The notes under the pieces: model-generated
What the model was told of the DNA's origin: nothing
What the model saw: only the letters and a program-made list of their open reading frames with translations
The model's database searches: none
DNA from: a virus
Virus record (IMG/VR): IMGVR_UViG_3300046007_004004
Span: 1-64,000 of that record
DNA length: 64,000 nucleotides
Strand: one strand, 5' to 3'
Made by a program: the position numbers and the translations under genes
Shown: in pieces, positions 23,887 to 32,596 of the stretch
Numbering within the stretch: position 1 is the stretch's first letter
Layout: every line of letters starts with the position of its first letter

Positions 23887-24336
23887 TCACGAACCAGTAG
23901 CTAGTAACAGAGCGTCACCACTCTTACGAAAGTCCTCGATGAACACATGATGGTCGTCGCCACTATCACGGATGCAAGCATTAGCCGCGACATAGAGAGC
24001 GGCCCAAGTGTTACCATTGATAGCCGTTGTCACGACACCATTGCCCCAATGATCCTTGTAGGATACATACTTAGCACCCTCGTAGGGATGCGGCTCATTG
24101 AGATTGTCAACCTCGGTCACAGACCAAATCGCATCAAGACCAAGATCCTTCTTGACCTGACTATAGTGGTCGTACTTACGATCACTAATCTGTCGCTCCT
24201 GCTCATAAGCACCCTTGAGCGCACCACGAATAGCCTCGACCAGTGATTGCACCTCGGGCTTATCGATCTGACCCAAATCATACAGGGCGTTGTGAATCGT
24301 CTCAAACTCACTAGCAGTCAAACTAACCGGAACCAT
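23887..24336 (-). CDS. Early-type hypothetical protein
   Basis: 149 residues from the ATG at 24336, preceded by AAGGAGATATTTT, an excellent ribosome-binding site, and a repeated promoter cassette. Starts MVPVSLTASEFETIHNALYD; helical first half, glycine-rich end. Not recognised. The promoter and strong site suggest abundant early expression. Confidence 0.65.
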   Translation of the reverse strand: MVPVSLTASEFETIHNALYDLGQIDKPEVQSLVEAIRGALKGAYEQERQISDRKYDHYSQVKKDLGLDAIWSVTEVDNLNEPHPYEGAKYVSYKDHWGNGVVTTAINGNTWAALYVAANACIRDSGDDHHVFIEDFRKSGDALLLATGS

Positions 24337-24366
24337 AAAATATCTCCTTGAATCAACTATAGATAT

Positions 24367-24395
24367 ATGGTAACACAATGCTACCCAAATGTCAA
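24367..24395 (-). promoter_or_regulatory. Promoter cassette P1 (type A)
   Basis: Minus strand TTGACA (24395-24390), 17-base spacer, TACCAT (24372-24367), then CTATAGTTGATTCA. Nearly identical to P2 at 43.6 kb, including the upstream AATAAGGC. Precedes the gene at 24336. Confidence 0.75.
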
Positions 24396-24401
24396 GCCTT
24401 A

Positions 24402-24659
24402 TTACGCGAATTCGTAAAATTTCACAGACGGGTCGAGGGCTTTGAGTTCCTGAGCAGCCTTCGTCAACTCATTGTAAAGTGCCTGAACCTGACTACGCGG
24501 ACGCTCGCCATCGCAGGTCAGATTTTCGGGGCTAAGGTCGCTGTCAATGCTGTTAGCGATTTTCTGACGATCCTGGGCGTTATTCAGATCCAGGGGCTTG
24601 CCACCGAAAAACTTGTTCCAGTCATTCTTGCGGGCAACATAATTCTGAAGTGTTCGCAT
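24402..24659 (-). CDS. Early-type hypothetical protein
   Basis: 85 residues, helical, MRTLQNYVARKNDWNKFFGG to FYEFA. Preceded by GGAG and promoter P3. Not recognised; context suggests an early host-takeover protein, which is inference. Confidence 0.6.
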   Translation of the reverse strand: MRTLQNYVARKNDWNKFFGGKPLDLNNAQDRQKIANSIDSDLSPENLTCDGERPRSQVQALYNELTKAAQELKALDPSVKFYEFA

Positions 24660-24688
24660 ATCAATCTCCGTTCGTTCAGTATGTAGAT

Positions 24689-24717
24689 ATTATGCGCCCA
24701 AACTAGCCCAAAGTCAA
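24689..24717 (-). promoter_or_regulatory. Promoter cassette P3 (type B)
   Basis: Minus strand TTGACT (24717-24712), 17-base spacer, CATAAT (24694-24689). Upstream TTATAGTTG and spacer TTGGGC..GTTTGGGCG are shared with P4 at 38.1 kb. Confidence 0.75.
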
Positions 24718-24735
24718 CAACTATAATTCCATATA

Positions 24736-24771
24736 AATCAATAACTTACACGCCCTCGTAAGTTATTGATT
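24736..24771. terminator. Perfect-stem terminator after clpP
   Basis: A perfect 14-bp stem AATCAATAACTTAC/GTAAGTTATTGATT with an 8-base loop, just downstream of the clpP stop on the minus strand. T-rich flanks on both sides make it potentially bidirectional. It separates the clpP transcript from promoter P3. Confidence 0.75.
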
Positions 24772-24788
24772 TTATTAGGGTTATTATT

Positions 24789-25388
24789 TTACTCGGATTT
24801 GGGGCGTTTTTCTAGCACACTATCAACTAGACCGTAGTCTAGGGCCTGCTGGGCACTCATAAAGAAATCGCGTTCCATGTCCTTAGCAAGTTCCTCATAG
24901 GTCTTGCCCACGCTGTTGTGCTTGACATAGATATTGGTTAGGTTCTTTTTCATCTCAAGTATCTCACGCACTTGAATTTCCATATCAGTCGCTTGACCTC
25001 TAGCACCGCCCGACGGCTGGTGAATCATGTGACGAGCATTTGGAAGAATCATACGTTTACCCTTAGCACCTGCTTGTGCAAGCAAACTGCCCATGCTGCA
25101 TGCCTGACCCATTACAATCGTTGTAACATCTGGCTGAATGAATTGAATAGCATCGTAAATCGCCATGCCCGCCGTCACGCTCCCGCCCGGGCTATTGATA
25201 TAAAGACTGATATCCTTTTCAGGATTTTCGCTTTCAAGATATAGTAATTGGGCTACAATCAAATTTGCCATCTGATCATGAACCTCGCCTTCAAGCAAGA
25301 TCACACGGTCGCGCAATAATCGACTATAGATATCATAACTACGCTCGCCGCGGCTAGTTTGTTCCAACACCATAGGTACAAGGTTCAT
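24789..25388 (-). CDS. clpP: ATP-dependent Clp protease proteolytic subunit ClpP
   Basis: 199 residues. The serine protease triad is visible: S98 in QACSMGS, H123 in MIHQPSGG and D170 in [36 protein letters not shown] and [19 protein letters not shown] are all classic ClpP blocks. Forms the 14-mer chamber used by ClpX or ClpA. The phage also has ClpX and ClpS, so it may build its own complex or mix with host ClpP. Followed by a strong terminator. Confidence 0.95.
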   Translation of the reverse strand: MNLVPMVLEQTSRGERSYDIYSRLLRDRVILLEGEVHDQMANLIVAQLLYLESENPEKDISLYINSPGGSVTAGMAIYDAIQFIQPDVTTIVMGQACSMGSLLAQAGAKGKRMILPNARHMIHQPSGGARGQATDMEIQVREILEMKKNLTNIYVKHNSVGKTYEELAKDMERDFFMSAQQALDYGLVDSVLEKRPKSE

Positions 25389-25450
25389 ATAAACTCCTAT
25401 AAAATAAAATCAATTATATGTTATATAATTAGAAAAAGCAATACTTACGG

Positions 25451-26977
25451 TTACTTTCTTTTTTCTCTACCGATACCTGTAGTAGTTTTTGGCTTCATGC
25501 TGATTGGCTTACTTGTACCCTGTGCAATTTGTTTTGCTGCTTTGGCTAAATTAATATCGGGTGTAGTTTTCTTTGCGCTTGGTTCGCTATTATCTTCTTT
25601 TGGTTTACCTGTGCCTCTATCGATCTTAAATGTAAAGTTACCTTTTATACCTGTGCTAAAATAGTTTTTGCTTGCTGATAGATAGACACCTTTGATGCTT
25701 TCGCCGGGATATACAGTATCAAAACTTTGCAATACCCAACTATCCTTATCTTGTTTTGCTTTTGTATATACCTGAACTAATGCACCGTTGTTTAATATAT
25801 CAGATGCAGCCTTGCTAAAATCTGTTTTGTCATTGACTTCGATTGCTGCCAGTGTAGCAACACTTGCCAATAAGTGATAAAAGAGATTGACACTTTCTGG
25901 ATTATCACTATCACGACCTTTTGCAAGTTTAGTCAAATTTTTACCTAAATTCATTTTGTCGATATCTTTTAGGTTTATAGGCTTCGTATTACGCAATCTC
26001 AAAATAGTATCAGCTTCATCTTGCGTGATGATATCATACTTCACACCAAGATATAATGGCGCTTTCACTTGACCTTGATTTTGTATTTCGCGCATCAAAT
26101 CAATACTATCTTTATAATTTTTTATTAGTTTTCTACCAGCAGGCGTCTCGCTCAACTCATTTACGCTATCTATAAGATTTTTAGCACTTGCTTGCGCACC
26201 TTTGCCGCCTTTAGTGCTGACCTTGACAGTCTTGCCTTCATTACTAGTCAATATGCTATCGCTAAGACCTGCGTTCTTCGCGCTGTCGAATGATATCAAT
26301 GTGCCAGCGAAACTACCACCTAGAAAGATTTCTGCTGCTTCGCCTGCATTACCTGTGTATGAACCAACTTGCAATGCCATTGGTTGTAATATCTCACAGA
26401 AGTAATCTCTGAATCCAGTAAAACTAACTCCTTGCGGTATATCAAAACGAATGGGAAATTTCTCACCCTGTGCTATGCGTTTAGCAAGAATAGTCAACGA
26501 ATTGTTCGGTCCTAATTTAGGATTTTCTTCTAGTTGAGCAATTATATCTGCGCTAGTTAGATTATCTCGCTTTGTTAATAAATCTTGCGGAGTAAGTCCC
26601 GATTGTATTTTTTCAGCAGCTCTACCGGCAAATCTATAACCAGCAACTTCATTAGGTATATAATTACTTGTTGGATCAGGTTTTATATTATCTTTAAAAA
26701 ACCCATATTGAATCTCACCATCACTAGTGTTGAATGTCGCTACAGCTACACCGCCGGTCTTGTTAGTTTTATTGTTTTGCCATTTTACATTTGCTAATTG
26801 TCTTAATAATGCTTCTAGTTGAGATTGTTCAAATTTCCCGCCCTCGCGAGGATAAAATTCAATATTGTTGAAAACTATCTCGTCGCCGTTAGCATTTTTA
26901 AATTTATCTCCCGGCTTCCTTCCAGCAAGACCGGTACTTTCAGAAAGAACAGTTATGGTGTCTAATAAATCGCGCAT
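25451..26977 (-). CDS. Large leader-bearing protein, probably virion-associated
   Basis: 508 residues. Leader MRDLLDTITVLSES (L-S-E) resembles those at 7.8 and 11.8 kb. The middle has VKVSTKGGKGAQASAKNLIDSV, a K/G-rich stretch with nuclease-like beta features but no complete motif. The C-terminus is basic with a disordered K/P/T linker. Similar ~500-residue proteins occur in T4-like aquatic phages. A role as internal head protein is inferred from the leader; catalytic function is open. Confidence 0.65.
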   Translation of the reverse strand: MRDLLDTITVLSESTGLAGRKPGDKFKNANGDEIVFNNIEFYPREGGKFEQSQLEALLRQLANVKWQNNKTNKTGGVAVATFNTSDGEIQYGFFKDNIKPDPTSNYIPNEVAGYRFAGRAAEKIQSGLTPQDLLTKRDNLTSADIIAQLEENPKLGPNNSLTILAKRIAQGEKFPIRFDIPQGVSFTGFRDYFCEILQPMALQVGSYTGNAGEAAEIFLGGSFAGTLISFDSAKNAGLSDSILTSNEGKTVKVSTKGGKGAQASAKNLIDSVNELSETPAGRKLIKNYKDSIDLMREIQNQGQVKAPLYLGVKYDIITQDEADTILRLRNTKPINLKDIDKMNLGKNLTKLAKGRDSDNPESVNLFYHLLASVATLAAIEVNDKTDFSKAASDILNNGALVQVYTKAKQDKDSWVLQSFDTVYPGESIKGVYLSASKNYFSTGIKGNFTFKIDRGTGKPKEDNSEPSAKKTTPDINLAKAAKQIAQGTSKPISMKPKTTTGIGREKRK

Positions 26978-26992
26978 AATATAGTATTTAGT

Positions 26993-27496
26993 TTAAACTT
27001 GGGTAACGTCCTGTTTCTTAAACCAGTGATGGTCTTTTAATGTGTTTTGTTTAAGTGCGATACCATATTTTGCTAACTTTTTACGCCAAATATAAAATGT
27101 AGGACCATGGCTCATATGTCTAGGCAATCCTCTTTGTACGCGAATATTGCTGTAAACATCCCATTGGTACTGATGTACCATTTCATGTGCTAATGTAGAT
27201 ATAAACCATTGACGGCAATAATAACGATCTGCTAGATGTATGGTACAGTAACTTTTAGTCTTGCGTATAGGACCCTCTGCCCCGCTACACATACCTATAG
27301 CATCATATAATCTACATAAAACAAATTTGGGCATAGGTAATCGATTATAGAATATTTCACGGTTTATTAGCCTAAAAAGTGCTTTTACTTCCTTCATTTT
27401 GGGTCGATATGGCTTGCTACGCTGTAAACTCTTCCCGGGAAGCGGCTCATCCATGAGCTTTTTAAGGTCTCTAAAGCGCATATCCGTATTTAACAT
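26993..27496 (-). CDS. SprT-like zinc metalloprotease
   Basis: 167 residues from the ATG at 27496 (27481 is an alternative). LAHEMVHQYQW is HExxH, and MSHGPTFYIWRKKL supplies the third ligand region typical of SprT/Spartan domains. Spartan proteases cut proteins cross-linked to DNA. Phage T4-like genomes often carry SprT-like genes near replication or Clp-type genes. Lacks the C-terminal zinc ribbon of E. coli SprT. Confidence 0.85.
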   Translation of the reverse strand: MLNTDMRFRDLKKLMDEPLPGKSLQRSKPYRPKMKEVKALFRLINREIFYNRLPMPKFVLCRLYDAIGMCSGAEGPIRKTKSYCTIHLADRYYCRQWFISTLAHEMVHQYQWDVYSNIRVQRGLPRHMSHGPTFYIWRKKLAKYGIALKQNTLKDHHWFKKQDVTQV

Positions 27497-27552
27497 ATAA
27501 AAAATAATAGTATTATATTTTGGTAGTAAATACATTTTTAGGAGAAACATAT

Positions 27553-27834
27553 ATGTTATGGTTATTATTAGGATTAGTCGCAGTCGGTGCTTTCATTTGG
27601 TGGGTAAACCGTGATGAAAAGATTGACGCAAATGACGATGGAAATGTAGATGTAGCAGAAGCTAAGGCAGCAGTTGAAAAGGCTGTCGCTGAAGCAAAGA
27701 AATTAGCAGACGTAAACAAAGACGGTAAGGTTGATGTCGCTGACGTTAAAGAAGCAGGCAAGAAGGTCAAGGCTGGAGCAAAGAAGGCTGCAGGTAAGGC
27801 AAAGGCTGCTGTTAAGAAAGTAAAGAAAGCCTAA
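27553..27834 (+). CDS. Membrane protein with two EF-hand/dockerin-like loops and basic tail
   Basis: 93 residues from the ATG at 27553 (AGGAG eight bases before). A single N-terminal membrane helix (residues 2-17), then two calcium-type loops, DANDDGNVDVAE and DVNKDGKVDVAD, spaced 31 residues apart, and a Lys/Ala-rich tail (KKVKAGAKKAAGKAKAAVKK). It could tether Ca2+-sensing or DNA-binding activity at the membrane. Plus-strand gene in a minus-strand region. Function unknown. Confidence 0.75.
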   Translation: MLWLLLGLVAVGAFIWWVNRDEKIDANDDGNVDVAEAKAAVEKAVAEAKKLADVNKDGKVDVADVKEAGKKVKAGAKKAAGKAKAAVKKVKKA

Positions 27835-27842
27835 TACTTTAA

Positions 27843-28526
27843 ATGGTAGACATAGGATTTGATATTATCGGGGATCTTAATTTAGAACCCGAAGATAGTT
27901 TTGATTGGGAAGGAAAACCAACAAGCCTATACTGCATAATAGCAGGTAATATCAGTAATGATTTAAGGACGATATATCAGACTTTAAGTCATTTAAATAA
28001 ATTCTATCAAGGCATATTATACATACCGGGTCTCCTTGAATATAAAGGTCATGATTATGACGTTCGTACCAAGGAGATATCGGTATTGTGTAAAAAGCTT
28101 CCTAAGGTTGCATTACTATATCAGCATGTTGTGATAATAGATGGCATAGCAATTGTCGGTGCCAATTGTTATAATGCTGACAATCCGGACGACATCGATT
28201 CAGAATTAGTTAGACATCGATTAAATGATATTGCTTACCTTAATAAAAGCGTAAGTAAATTACAAACACATTTAGACGTTAAAAAAATAATTATCGTAAC
28301 GTCTTGTATACCTCGACGCCAATTGTATTTTGGTAAAATACCTGATCACGTAGAGGATCATATCTATCCTGATTATTGTTTGATGTCCGACACTGAGATG
28401 AAGATAACTCATTGGATATTCGGCGGCGTCGAATCCTTTACAGATACGGTAATAGGGGCTGTGAAATATATTAACAACCCCTATTATAAAAAAAGACCTT
28501 ATTGGCCTAAACGTTTTATCGTTTAA
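27843..28526 (+). CDS. Degenerate metallophosphoesterase-like protein
   Basis: 227 residues. Blocks match the phosphoesterase at 14.7 kb in order, but metal ligands are replaced: GDLNLE for SDLHLE, AGNISND for SGDIL, PGLLEYKGH for GNHEHYHG, TSCIPRR for THFGPSH and FGGVES for GHTHHA. It is therefore probably catalytically dead. Such pseudo-enzymes recur in aquatic T4-like phages. Its stop codon overlaps that of clpS (convergent). Confidence 0.65.
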   Translation: MVDIGFDIIGDLNLEPEDSFDWEGKPTSLYCIIAGNISNDLRTIYQTLSHLNKFYQGILYIPGLLEYKGHDYDVRTKEISVLCKKLPKVALLYQHVVIIDGIAIVGANCYNADNPDDIDSELVRHRLNDIAYLNKSVSKLQTHLDVKKIIIVTSCIPRRQLYFGKIPDHVEDHIYPDYCLMSDTEMKITHWIFGGVESFTDTVIGAVKYINNPYYKKRPYWPKRFIV

Positions 28527-28834
28527 GCTTTCTCAGCTTCAACTTTAACTTGTAATGGATAACCTTGTGCCCTTGCATCAAGTGTTACCTCAATACCTTT
28601 TTGTTCAGCAATCTCATATGGAAGAACAGCGACTACAGCACTACCCTTTTCATGAATGTTTATAGTGATAGAACTTGCAGTATCTTGATTATAGTTAAAA
28701 TATGTGATCAATGAAGTCACAACAAATTCCATGCTTGTAACATCATCATTGATATAAATTATCTTAAAAAGAGGCGGTTCCTGAAGAGTAAGGTTAGGCT
28801 TAATCTTTTGCTTGATTTCTGTCTTGTTTCCCAT
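28523..28834 (-). CDS. clpS: ClpS N-degron adaptor
   Basis: 103 residues, normal ClpS length. IIYINDDVTSMEFVV (with D30/D31), NIHEKGSAVV (H61) and the ending AQGYPLQVKVE match the N-end-rule pocket and the ClpA/ClpX-facing surface. ClpS brings proteins with bulky N-terminal residues to a Clp ATPase. A basic, flexible N-terminus (residues 1-20) is normal. Transcribed behind hsp20 with a structured leader. Confidence 0.92.
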   Translation of the reverse strand: MGNKTEIKQKIKPNLTLQEPPLFKIIYINDDVTSMEFVVTSLITYFNYNQDTASSITINIHEKGSAVVAVLPYEIAEQKGIEVTLDARAQGYPLQVKVEAEKA

Positions 28835-28852
28835 ATTATATCCTCGTTAGAT

Positions 28853-28949
28853 TGTTCGCGGTCAATAGTTTGTTCTGTGTTTATCTTCTAGAACTTAAAT
28901 TCAGACGCCCCGCAGGCAAGAACTGAATAAAACTTATTGACCGCGAACA
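28853..28949 (-). ncRNA. Candidate structured RNA upstream of clpS
   Basis: On the minus strand a perfect 15-bp stem TGTTCGCGGTCAATA / TATTGACCGCGAACA closes a 67-base loop that holds two further stems: ATTCAG/CTGAAT (28928-28923 with 28904-28899, enclosing GCC/GGC) and GTTCT/AGAAC (28894-28890 with 28876-28872). This gives a three-way junction. There is no U-tract, so it is not a simple terminator, and it lacks tRNA features. It may be a cis-regulatory leader of clpS, an RNase-processing site or a small RNA. Confidence 0.5.
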
Positions 28950-28967
28950 TTTTATCTTACTATTATA

Positions 28968-29417
28968 TTATTTATTGTATGCAATTGCAATCTTCTTGGG
29001 CTGCAACTCTTCAGGGACTTTGCGCTCAAGTGTGATTGACAAAATGCCGCTATCGCTACTTGCATCTACCACTTCAACGTGGTCAGCAAGAGTGAAAGTG
29101 CGTGTGAAACTGCGTGAACTAATACCACGATGTAGATATTCTACAGGTGTTTCAGTCTCAGTTTCGTAACGATCACCTTCGATAGTAAGTAGGTTCTTTT
29201 CAACAGTTACCGTAATATCACCTTCACGGAAACCAGCAACAGCCAATTCAATTACAAACTTATCGTCTGTATGCTTGACTACATTATATGGGGGATAATT
29301 TTGCTGACTTTGTTGGTTACTGACTCTGAGTAGTTCATTGAACATACTGTCGAAACCTATACCAAATTTGTGAATTGACGGAACGTCAAAGGAACGTAAT
29401 GTTAATGTGTTTGTCAT
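28968..29417 (-). CDS. Small heat-shock protein (Hsp20/IbpA family)
   Basis: 149 residues. The alpha-crystallin domain spans about 43-140: PPYNVVKHTDDKFVIELAVAG, LTIEGDR and RSFTRTFTLADHVEV. Ending KKIAIAYNK lacks a clear IxI tail. Hsp20 proteins hold unfolding proteins and are common in T4-like cyanophages and relatives. Strong AGGAG upstream. Grouped with ClpS, bS21 and ClpX, suggesting proteostasis. Confidence 0.93.
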   Translation of the reverse strand: MTNTLTLRSFDVPSIHKFGIGFDSMFNELLRVSNQQSQQNYPPYNVVKHTDDKFVIELAVAGFREGDITVTVEKNLLTIEGDRYETETETPVEYLHRGISSRSFTRTFTLADHVEVVDASSDSGILSITLERKVPEELQPKKIAIAYNK

Positions 29418-29451
29418 ATTATTTCTCCTTTTATAAGCAAGTTTATGACTA

Positions 29452-29479
29452 ATACAGACCCGACCATCGGCATCTGTAT
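29452..29479 (-). other. Hairpin between bS21 and hsp20
   Basis: Stem ATACAGA/TCTGTAT with an inner CCGA/TCGG stem and 3-base loop. No clear U-tract, so either a weak terminator or an mRNA-processing/stability element. Confidence 0.45.
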
Positions 29480-29513
29480 CAAGTATTTATTATACTGGAT
29501 TATGCAAAAAATA

Positions 29514-29735
29514 TTACTTTTTATGGGTGAATGCGTTTTGCTGGGCTAATTGTTTTTGCCAGCGTTTCTTAGCCATGCTACGGGCTAATTTCTTTTCTAC
29601 GCTTGGTTTTGTGTAACGCTCTCTTTTTTGTAAGTCAAGGAGCAAGCCGGATTCGGACACCTTCTTTTTAAATTTTCTAAGTGCCTTCTCTACGTTCCCG
29701 TCTTTTACTATAACTTTTCTTCCGCTTAAATTCAT
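29514..29735 (-). CDS. rpsU: Ribosomal protein bS21-like
   Basis: 73 residues. VIVKDGNVEKALRKFKKKVSESGLL then KRERYTKPSVEKKLARSMAKKR is the bS21 fold pattern: short strand, helix and long basic helix. bS21 sits on the 30S platform near the anti-Shine-Dalgarno region and affects mRNA choice. Viral bS21 is known from aquatic phages; here it overlaps clpX by four bases. Incorporation into host ribosomes is plausible but unproven. Confidence 0.92.
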   Translation of the reverse strand: MNLSGRKVIVKDGNVEKALRKFKKKVSESGLLLDLQKRERYTKPSVEKKLARSMAKKRWQKQLAQQNAFTHKK

Positions 29736-30940
29736 AAATGTTTAGGATTAATTACTAGTTCCTGACTAATATTTATCTCTTTAACGCCTTTCTTCTTGTA
29801 TTTGCTCACATTAAACATATGCGGAAGCAAACATTTTTCGATTTCAGTCTGTAGTCCTCTAGCACCTGTTTTGAGTTGTAGACAATTTTTTGCTAATTGC
29901 TGTATAGCATCTTTACTGAATACCAATTCAACATCGTCTAAACTAAACAAATACTTATATTGGTCTATATAGTTATTTTTTACTTTTGTCAATATTTCTA
30001 CTAATTGCTTTTCTTCTAGATCCTTGACAGAAATTGTAGTAGCAAAACGCCCTATAAATTCAGGAATCAGACCGAATTTAGTTAGATCATCGGGTGTGGT
30101 CTGATCTAGATTTGTTTCAGTGGTGGTGCTTTTAATATCAGCCGAGAACCCTATATTTGTACCTTTAAGTCTATTGCGGATTATATCATTTAATCCTACA
30201 AACGCGCCGCCGGCAATGAATAATATATTTTTGGTATTGACAGTTATCATATCGCCACTAGGATGTTTACGACCACCTTGGGCGGGTATTCTACATACGG
30301 TTCCTTCTACCAACTTGAGTAGTGCTTGTTGCACGCCTTCACCCGAAACGTCACGGGTGATGCTAGTGCTTTCGCTTTTACGTGCGATTTTATCGATCTC
30401 GTCGATAAAGACGATTCCCTTTTCAGCGAGTTTGACATCGCCTCCTGCGGCATGTAATAACATACTGATCATGCTTTCAACGTCATCGCCGACATATCCA
30501 GCTTCAGTTAGGCTAGTAGCATCAGCGATCACGAAGGGAACATTAAGAAATTTTGCAGCCATTTTAGCTAGCAATGTTTTGCCTGATCCTGTAGGACCCA
30601 ACAATAACACATTACCCTTTTGTATTTCAAAATCAGGTGGAGGATTGATGATTCGCTTATAATGATTAGCGATTGCAACGCTAAGAACGATTTTAGCCTG
30701 CTCTTGCCCTACGATGTAATCATCTAAATAATTCTTAATTTGGATAGCATCAACCTGCTTAAGATTAGGCTCTTTAGCCTTCTCCTCATCTTCAGGTTTT
30801 ACGTCACGTACAATAAGGTCATGACAAAGAGTTGAGCAATGATCGCATATCGCAACATCACCAGACACTATCAATTTTTTTCTTTTATCCTTATGCTCAC
30901 CGCAAAAAGAACAGTGGCTTAAATGTTTTTCTTCTGACAT
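29732..30940 (-). CDS. clpX: ATP-dependent Clp protease ATPase subunit ClpX
   Basis: 402 residues with the full ClpX layout: N-terminal zinc domain (CSFC at 10-13, CDHC at 32-35), Walker A GPTGSGKT (115-122), pore loop GYVGDD (149-153), Walker [11 protein letters not shown] (DE at 180-181), RKH loop in QGGRKHP, and IGF loop in [10 protein letters not shown] (263-265) that docks on ClpP. So it should unfold substrates and feed ClpP. It lies with bS21 in one operon, away from clpP by 4 kb. Slightly shorter than E. coli ClpX. Confidence 0.96.
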   Translation of the reverse strand: MSEEKHLSHCSFCGEHKDKRKKLIVSGDVAICDHCSTLCHDLIVRDVKPEDEEKAKEPNLKQVDAIQIKNYLDDYIVGQEQAKIVLSVAIANHYKRIINPPPDFEIQKGNVLLLGPTGSGKTLLAKMAAKFLNVPFVIADATSLTEAGYVGDDVESMISMLLHAAGGDVKLAEKGIVFIDEIDKIARKSESTSITRDVSGEGVQQALLKLVEGTVCRIPAQGGRKHPSGDMITVNTKNILFIAGGAFVGLNDIIRNRLKGTNIGFSADIKSTTTETNLDQTTPDDLTKFGLIPEFIGRFATTISVKDLEEKQLVEILTKVKNNYIDQYKYLFSLDDVELVFSKDAIQQLAKNCLQLKTGARGLQTEIEKCLLPHMFNVSKYKKKGVKEINISQELVINPKHL

Positions 30941-30969
30941 AAAGTTATTTAATTAAAATGTAAATGCTA

Positions 30970-31941
30970 TCAATTTTTACAATCTTTTTTAGAAACCAGT
31001 TCCACAACAATGTTGTTAATTGTAGTTTTAGCATTAATCTGCATAGTAACATAATTTTTTGCAACCATGTTACTATTGATAGACATGGCATCATATGGAT
31101 AGCCTATCTGATACATAGTTCTATTTTCTTCATCTACTAGTTTAGTACAAGTTGATTGCAAAACTTTGTCATTGATATCGTACATAGTAGCCTTGACATG
31201 TGGCTCATTGCTATCACGCATCTTCATAGCAATGATATCGTATCTTAAGGTATCAGTTAAATTATACTGAACAAAATCCCAGTCTGCTTTTTTATAAAAC
31301 CTGATGGGGATTCCAGGTACTTCATTATACTGTTGATACCATTTCTTCTTTACACTAAACTTTTTTAGTGTAGATTCCATCGCGTCTAAAAATTCCTTAT
31401 TCCAGATTACAGCATAAGGAACAACAACATACAACCTGCGTCCATCATCTTCAGTAATATAAGGCTTTCTATACTCTAGAAGTTCAAAAGCATGATATGG
31501 AAAATCATCCATGACCTGTTCGATGAACCTATCCCCGTATTGCTTTTCAGATTGATATGATTTTACAGTCGATTGTAAATCATCCTTATTAAACTGATTA
31601 TAAATTTCTGATTGATTAAACAATCGCTTACTTTGATTTGCTTGCTCTAAAGTAATTTGCATTGATACTGTGTATCCGTTGTTGCTATTACTTTCATCAA
31701 GCACTATAGCCTTAGTAACTCTACAGGAACTATAAACTGATATCCTAGTATCGCGCATTTCATAGTCTTTAAGTTTTTTATCACTTAACACTGCCACGCC
31801 ACAATACTGTTGTGATGCTTTACTAAAAGCATCATCTTTTGCCTTGTCTTTAGTGACACCGTTACCCTCAACAATAACGGTTTGGCTAGCAACCGCGAGG
31901 CTACTAACCAAACCGAATATAATTGCTGATAATGCCTTCAC
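30970..31941 (-). CDS. Exported protein, LPP20/FlgT-N-like
   Basis: 323 residues from a GTG start. Signal peptide MKALSAIIFGLVSSLAVAS, then VIVEGNGVTKDKAKDDAFSKAS, which resembles the repeat found in LPP20 lipoproteins and FlgT-like periplasmic proteins. The rest is globular with several Cys residues. Located two bases after a lipoprotein gene; the two probably act together at the envelope. Function unknown. Confidence 0.65.
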   Translation of the reverse strand: MKALSAIIFGLVSSLAVASQTVIVEGNGVTKDKAKDDAFSKASQQYCGVAVLSDKKLKDYEMRDTRISVYSSCRVTKAIVLDESNSNNGYTVSMQITLEQANQSKRLFNQSEIYNQFNKDDLQSTVKSYQSEKQYGDRFIEQVMDDFPYHAFELLEYRKPYITEDDGRRLYVVVPYAVIWNKEFLDAMESTLKKFSVKKKWYQQYNEVPGIPIRFYKKADWDFVQYNLTDTLRYDIIAMKMRDSNEPHVKATMYDINDKVLQSTCTKLVDEENRTMYQIGYPYDAMSINSNMVAKNYVTMQINAKTTINNIVVELVSKKDCKN

Positions 31942-31943
31942 AA

Positions 31944-32537
31944 TTACAGACCGCGAGCCTGCATCATTAGGTCAGTATTCTTGCGAGTCCAACCCATAGT
32001 GCAACTTACTTCCTGCTTGCCAACAACATCCTGTCTGACAGGCTGCCAACCCTGCAAGAATCGTTCGCTTGAACGTCTCACAGTATTAGTGACAACAACA
32101 TTGGTGTCGTTACTATTTTGACGATTGCTAGACTCTGTGCGACCAACATCACGATCACTGTTTTCAGTTTCTTGGCTTTCAGACAATTCCTTGCTATTAC
32201 CAACCCTTTCAACAGTACGGAAACTTTGTGTGCGTTCGCCCATCCAATGCGCTACGTTAGCCATTGCATAACTACAGGCAGACTCCATTGCATTCTTGCG
32301 GTTATTAGTAGTTCCGCCATTGCTGGGTGCTGTACTAGTAGATTCAATCGCTACAATCTCACAAGTACGACCAAACATCTTACCGATTGCACCGCAATTT
32401 TTGCTGGTTACCTTAAGACCCTCAGCAACAAAGTCGGTACTGAGTTCTTCTTCACGAACGGTGTCAACCCTTGCTGGACCTGTAGCACAAGCGCCCAAAG
32501 TCAGCAAAACACTAGCCATAATCAACTTACTCTTCAT
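31944..32537 (-). CDS. Lipoprotein
   Basis: 197 residues. Type II signal peptide MKSKLIMASVLLTLGAC with lipobox LGAC (Cys17) and small residues after it. Contains SACSYAMANVAHWMGE and a long S/N/E-rich region followed by NTVRRSSERFLQGW. It would be lipid-anchored in the outer or inner membrane of a Gram-negative host. Paired with the exported protein at 30970. Confidence 0.75.
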   Translation of the reverse strand: MKSKLIMASVLLTLGACATGPARVDTVREEELSTDFVAEGLKVTSKNCGAIGKMFGRTCEIVAIESTSTAPSNGGTTNNRKNAMESACSYAMANVAHWMGERTQSFRTVERVGNSKELSESQETENSDRDVGRTESSNRQNSNDTNVVVTNTVRRSSERFLQGWQPVRQDVVGKQEVSCTMGWTRKNTDLMMQARGL

Positions 32538-32596
32538 AACACGTTACTCCATAGTTGTAGAACGTATTATAAGTATACTAGTGTCTATTATTTAGG

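Noticed and set aside
28853-28949. tRNA or tmRNA-like acceptor stem (GCGGTCA/TGACCGC)
   Set aside because: No T-arm, anticodon arm or CCA-compatible end could be fitted.
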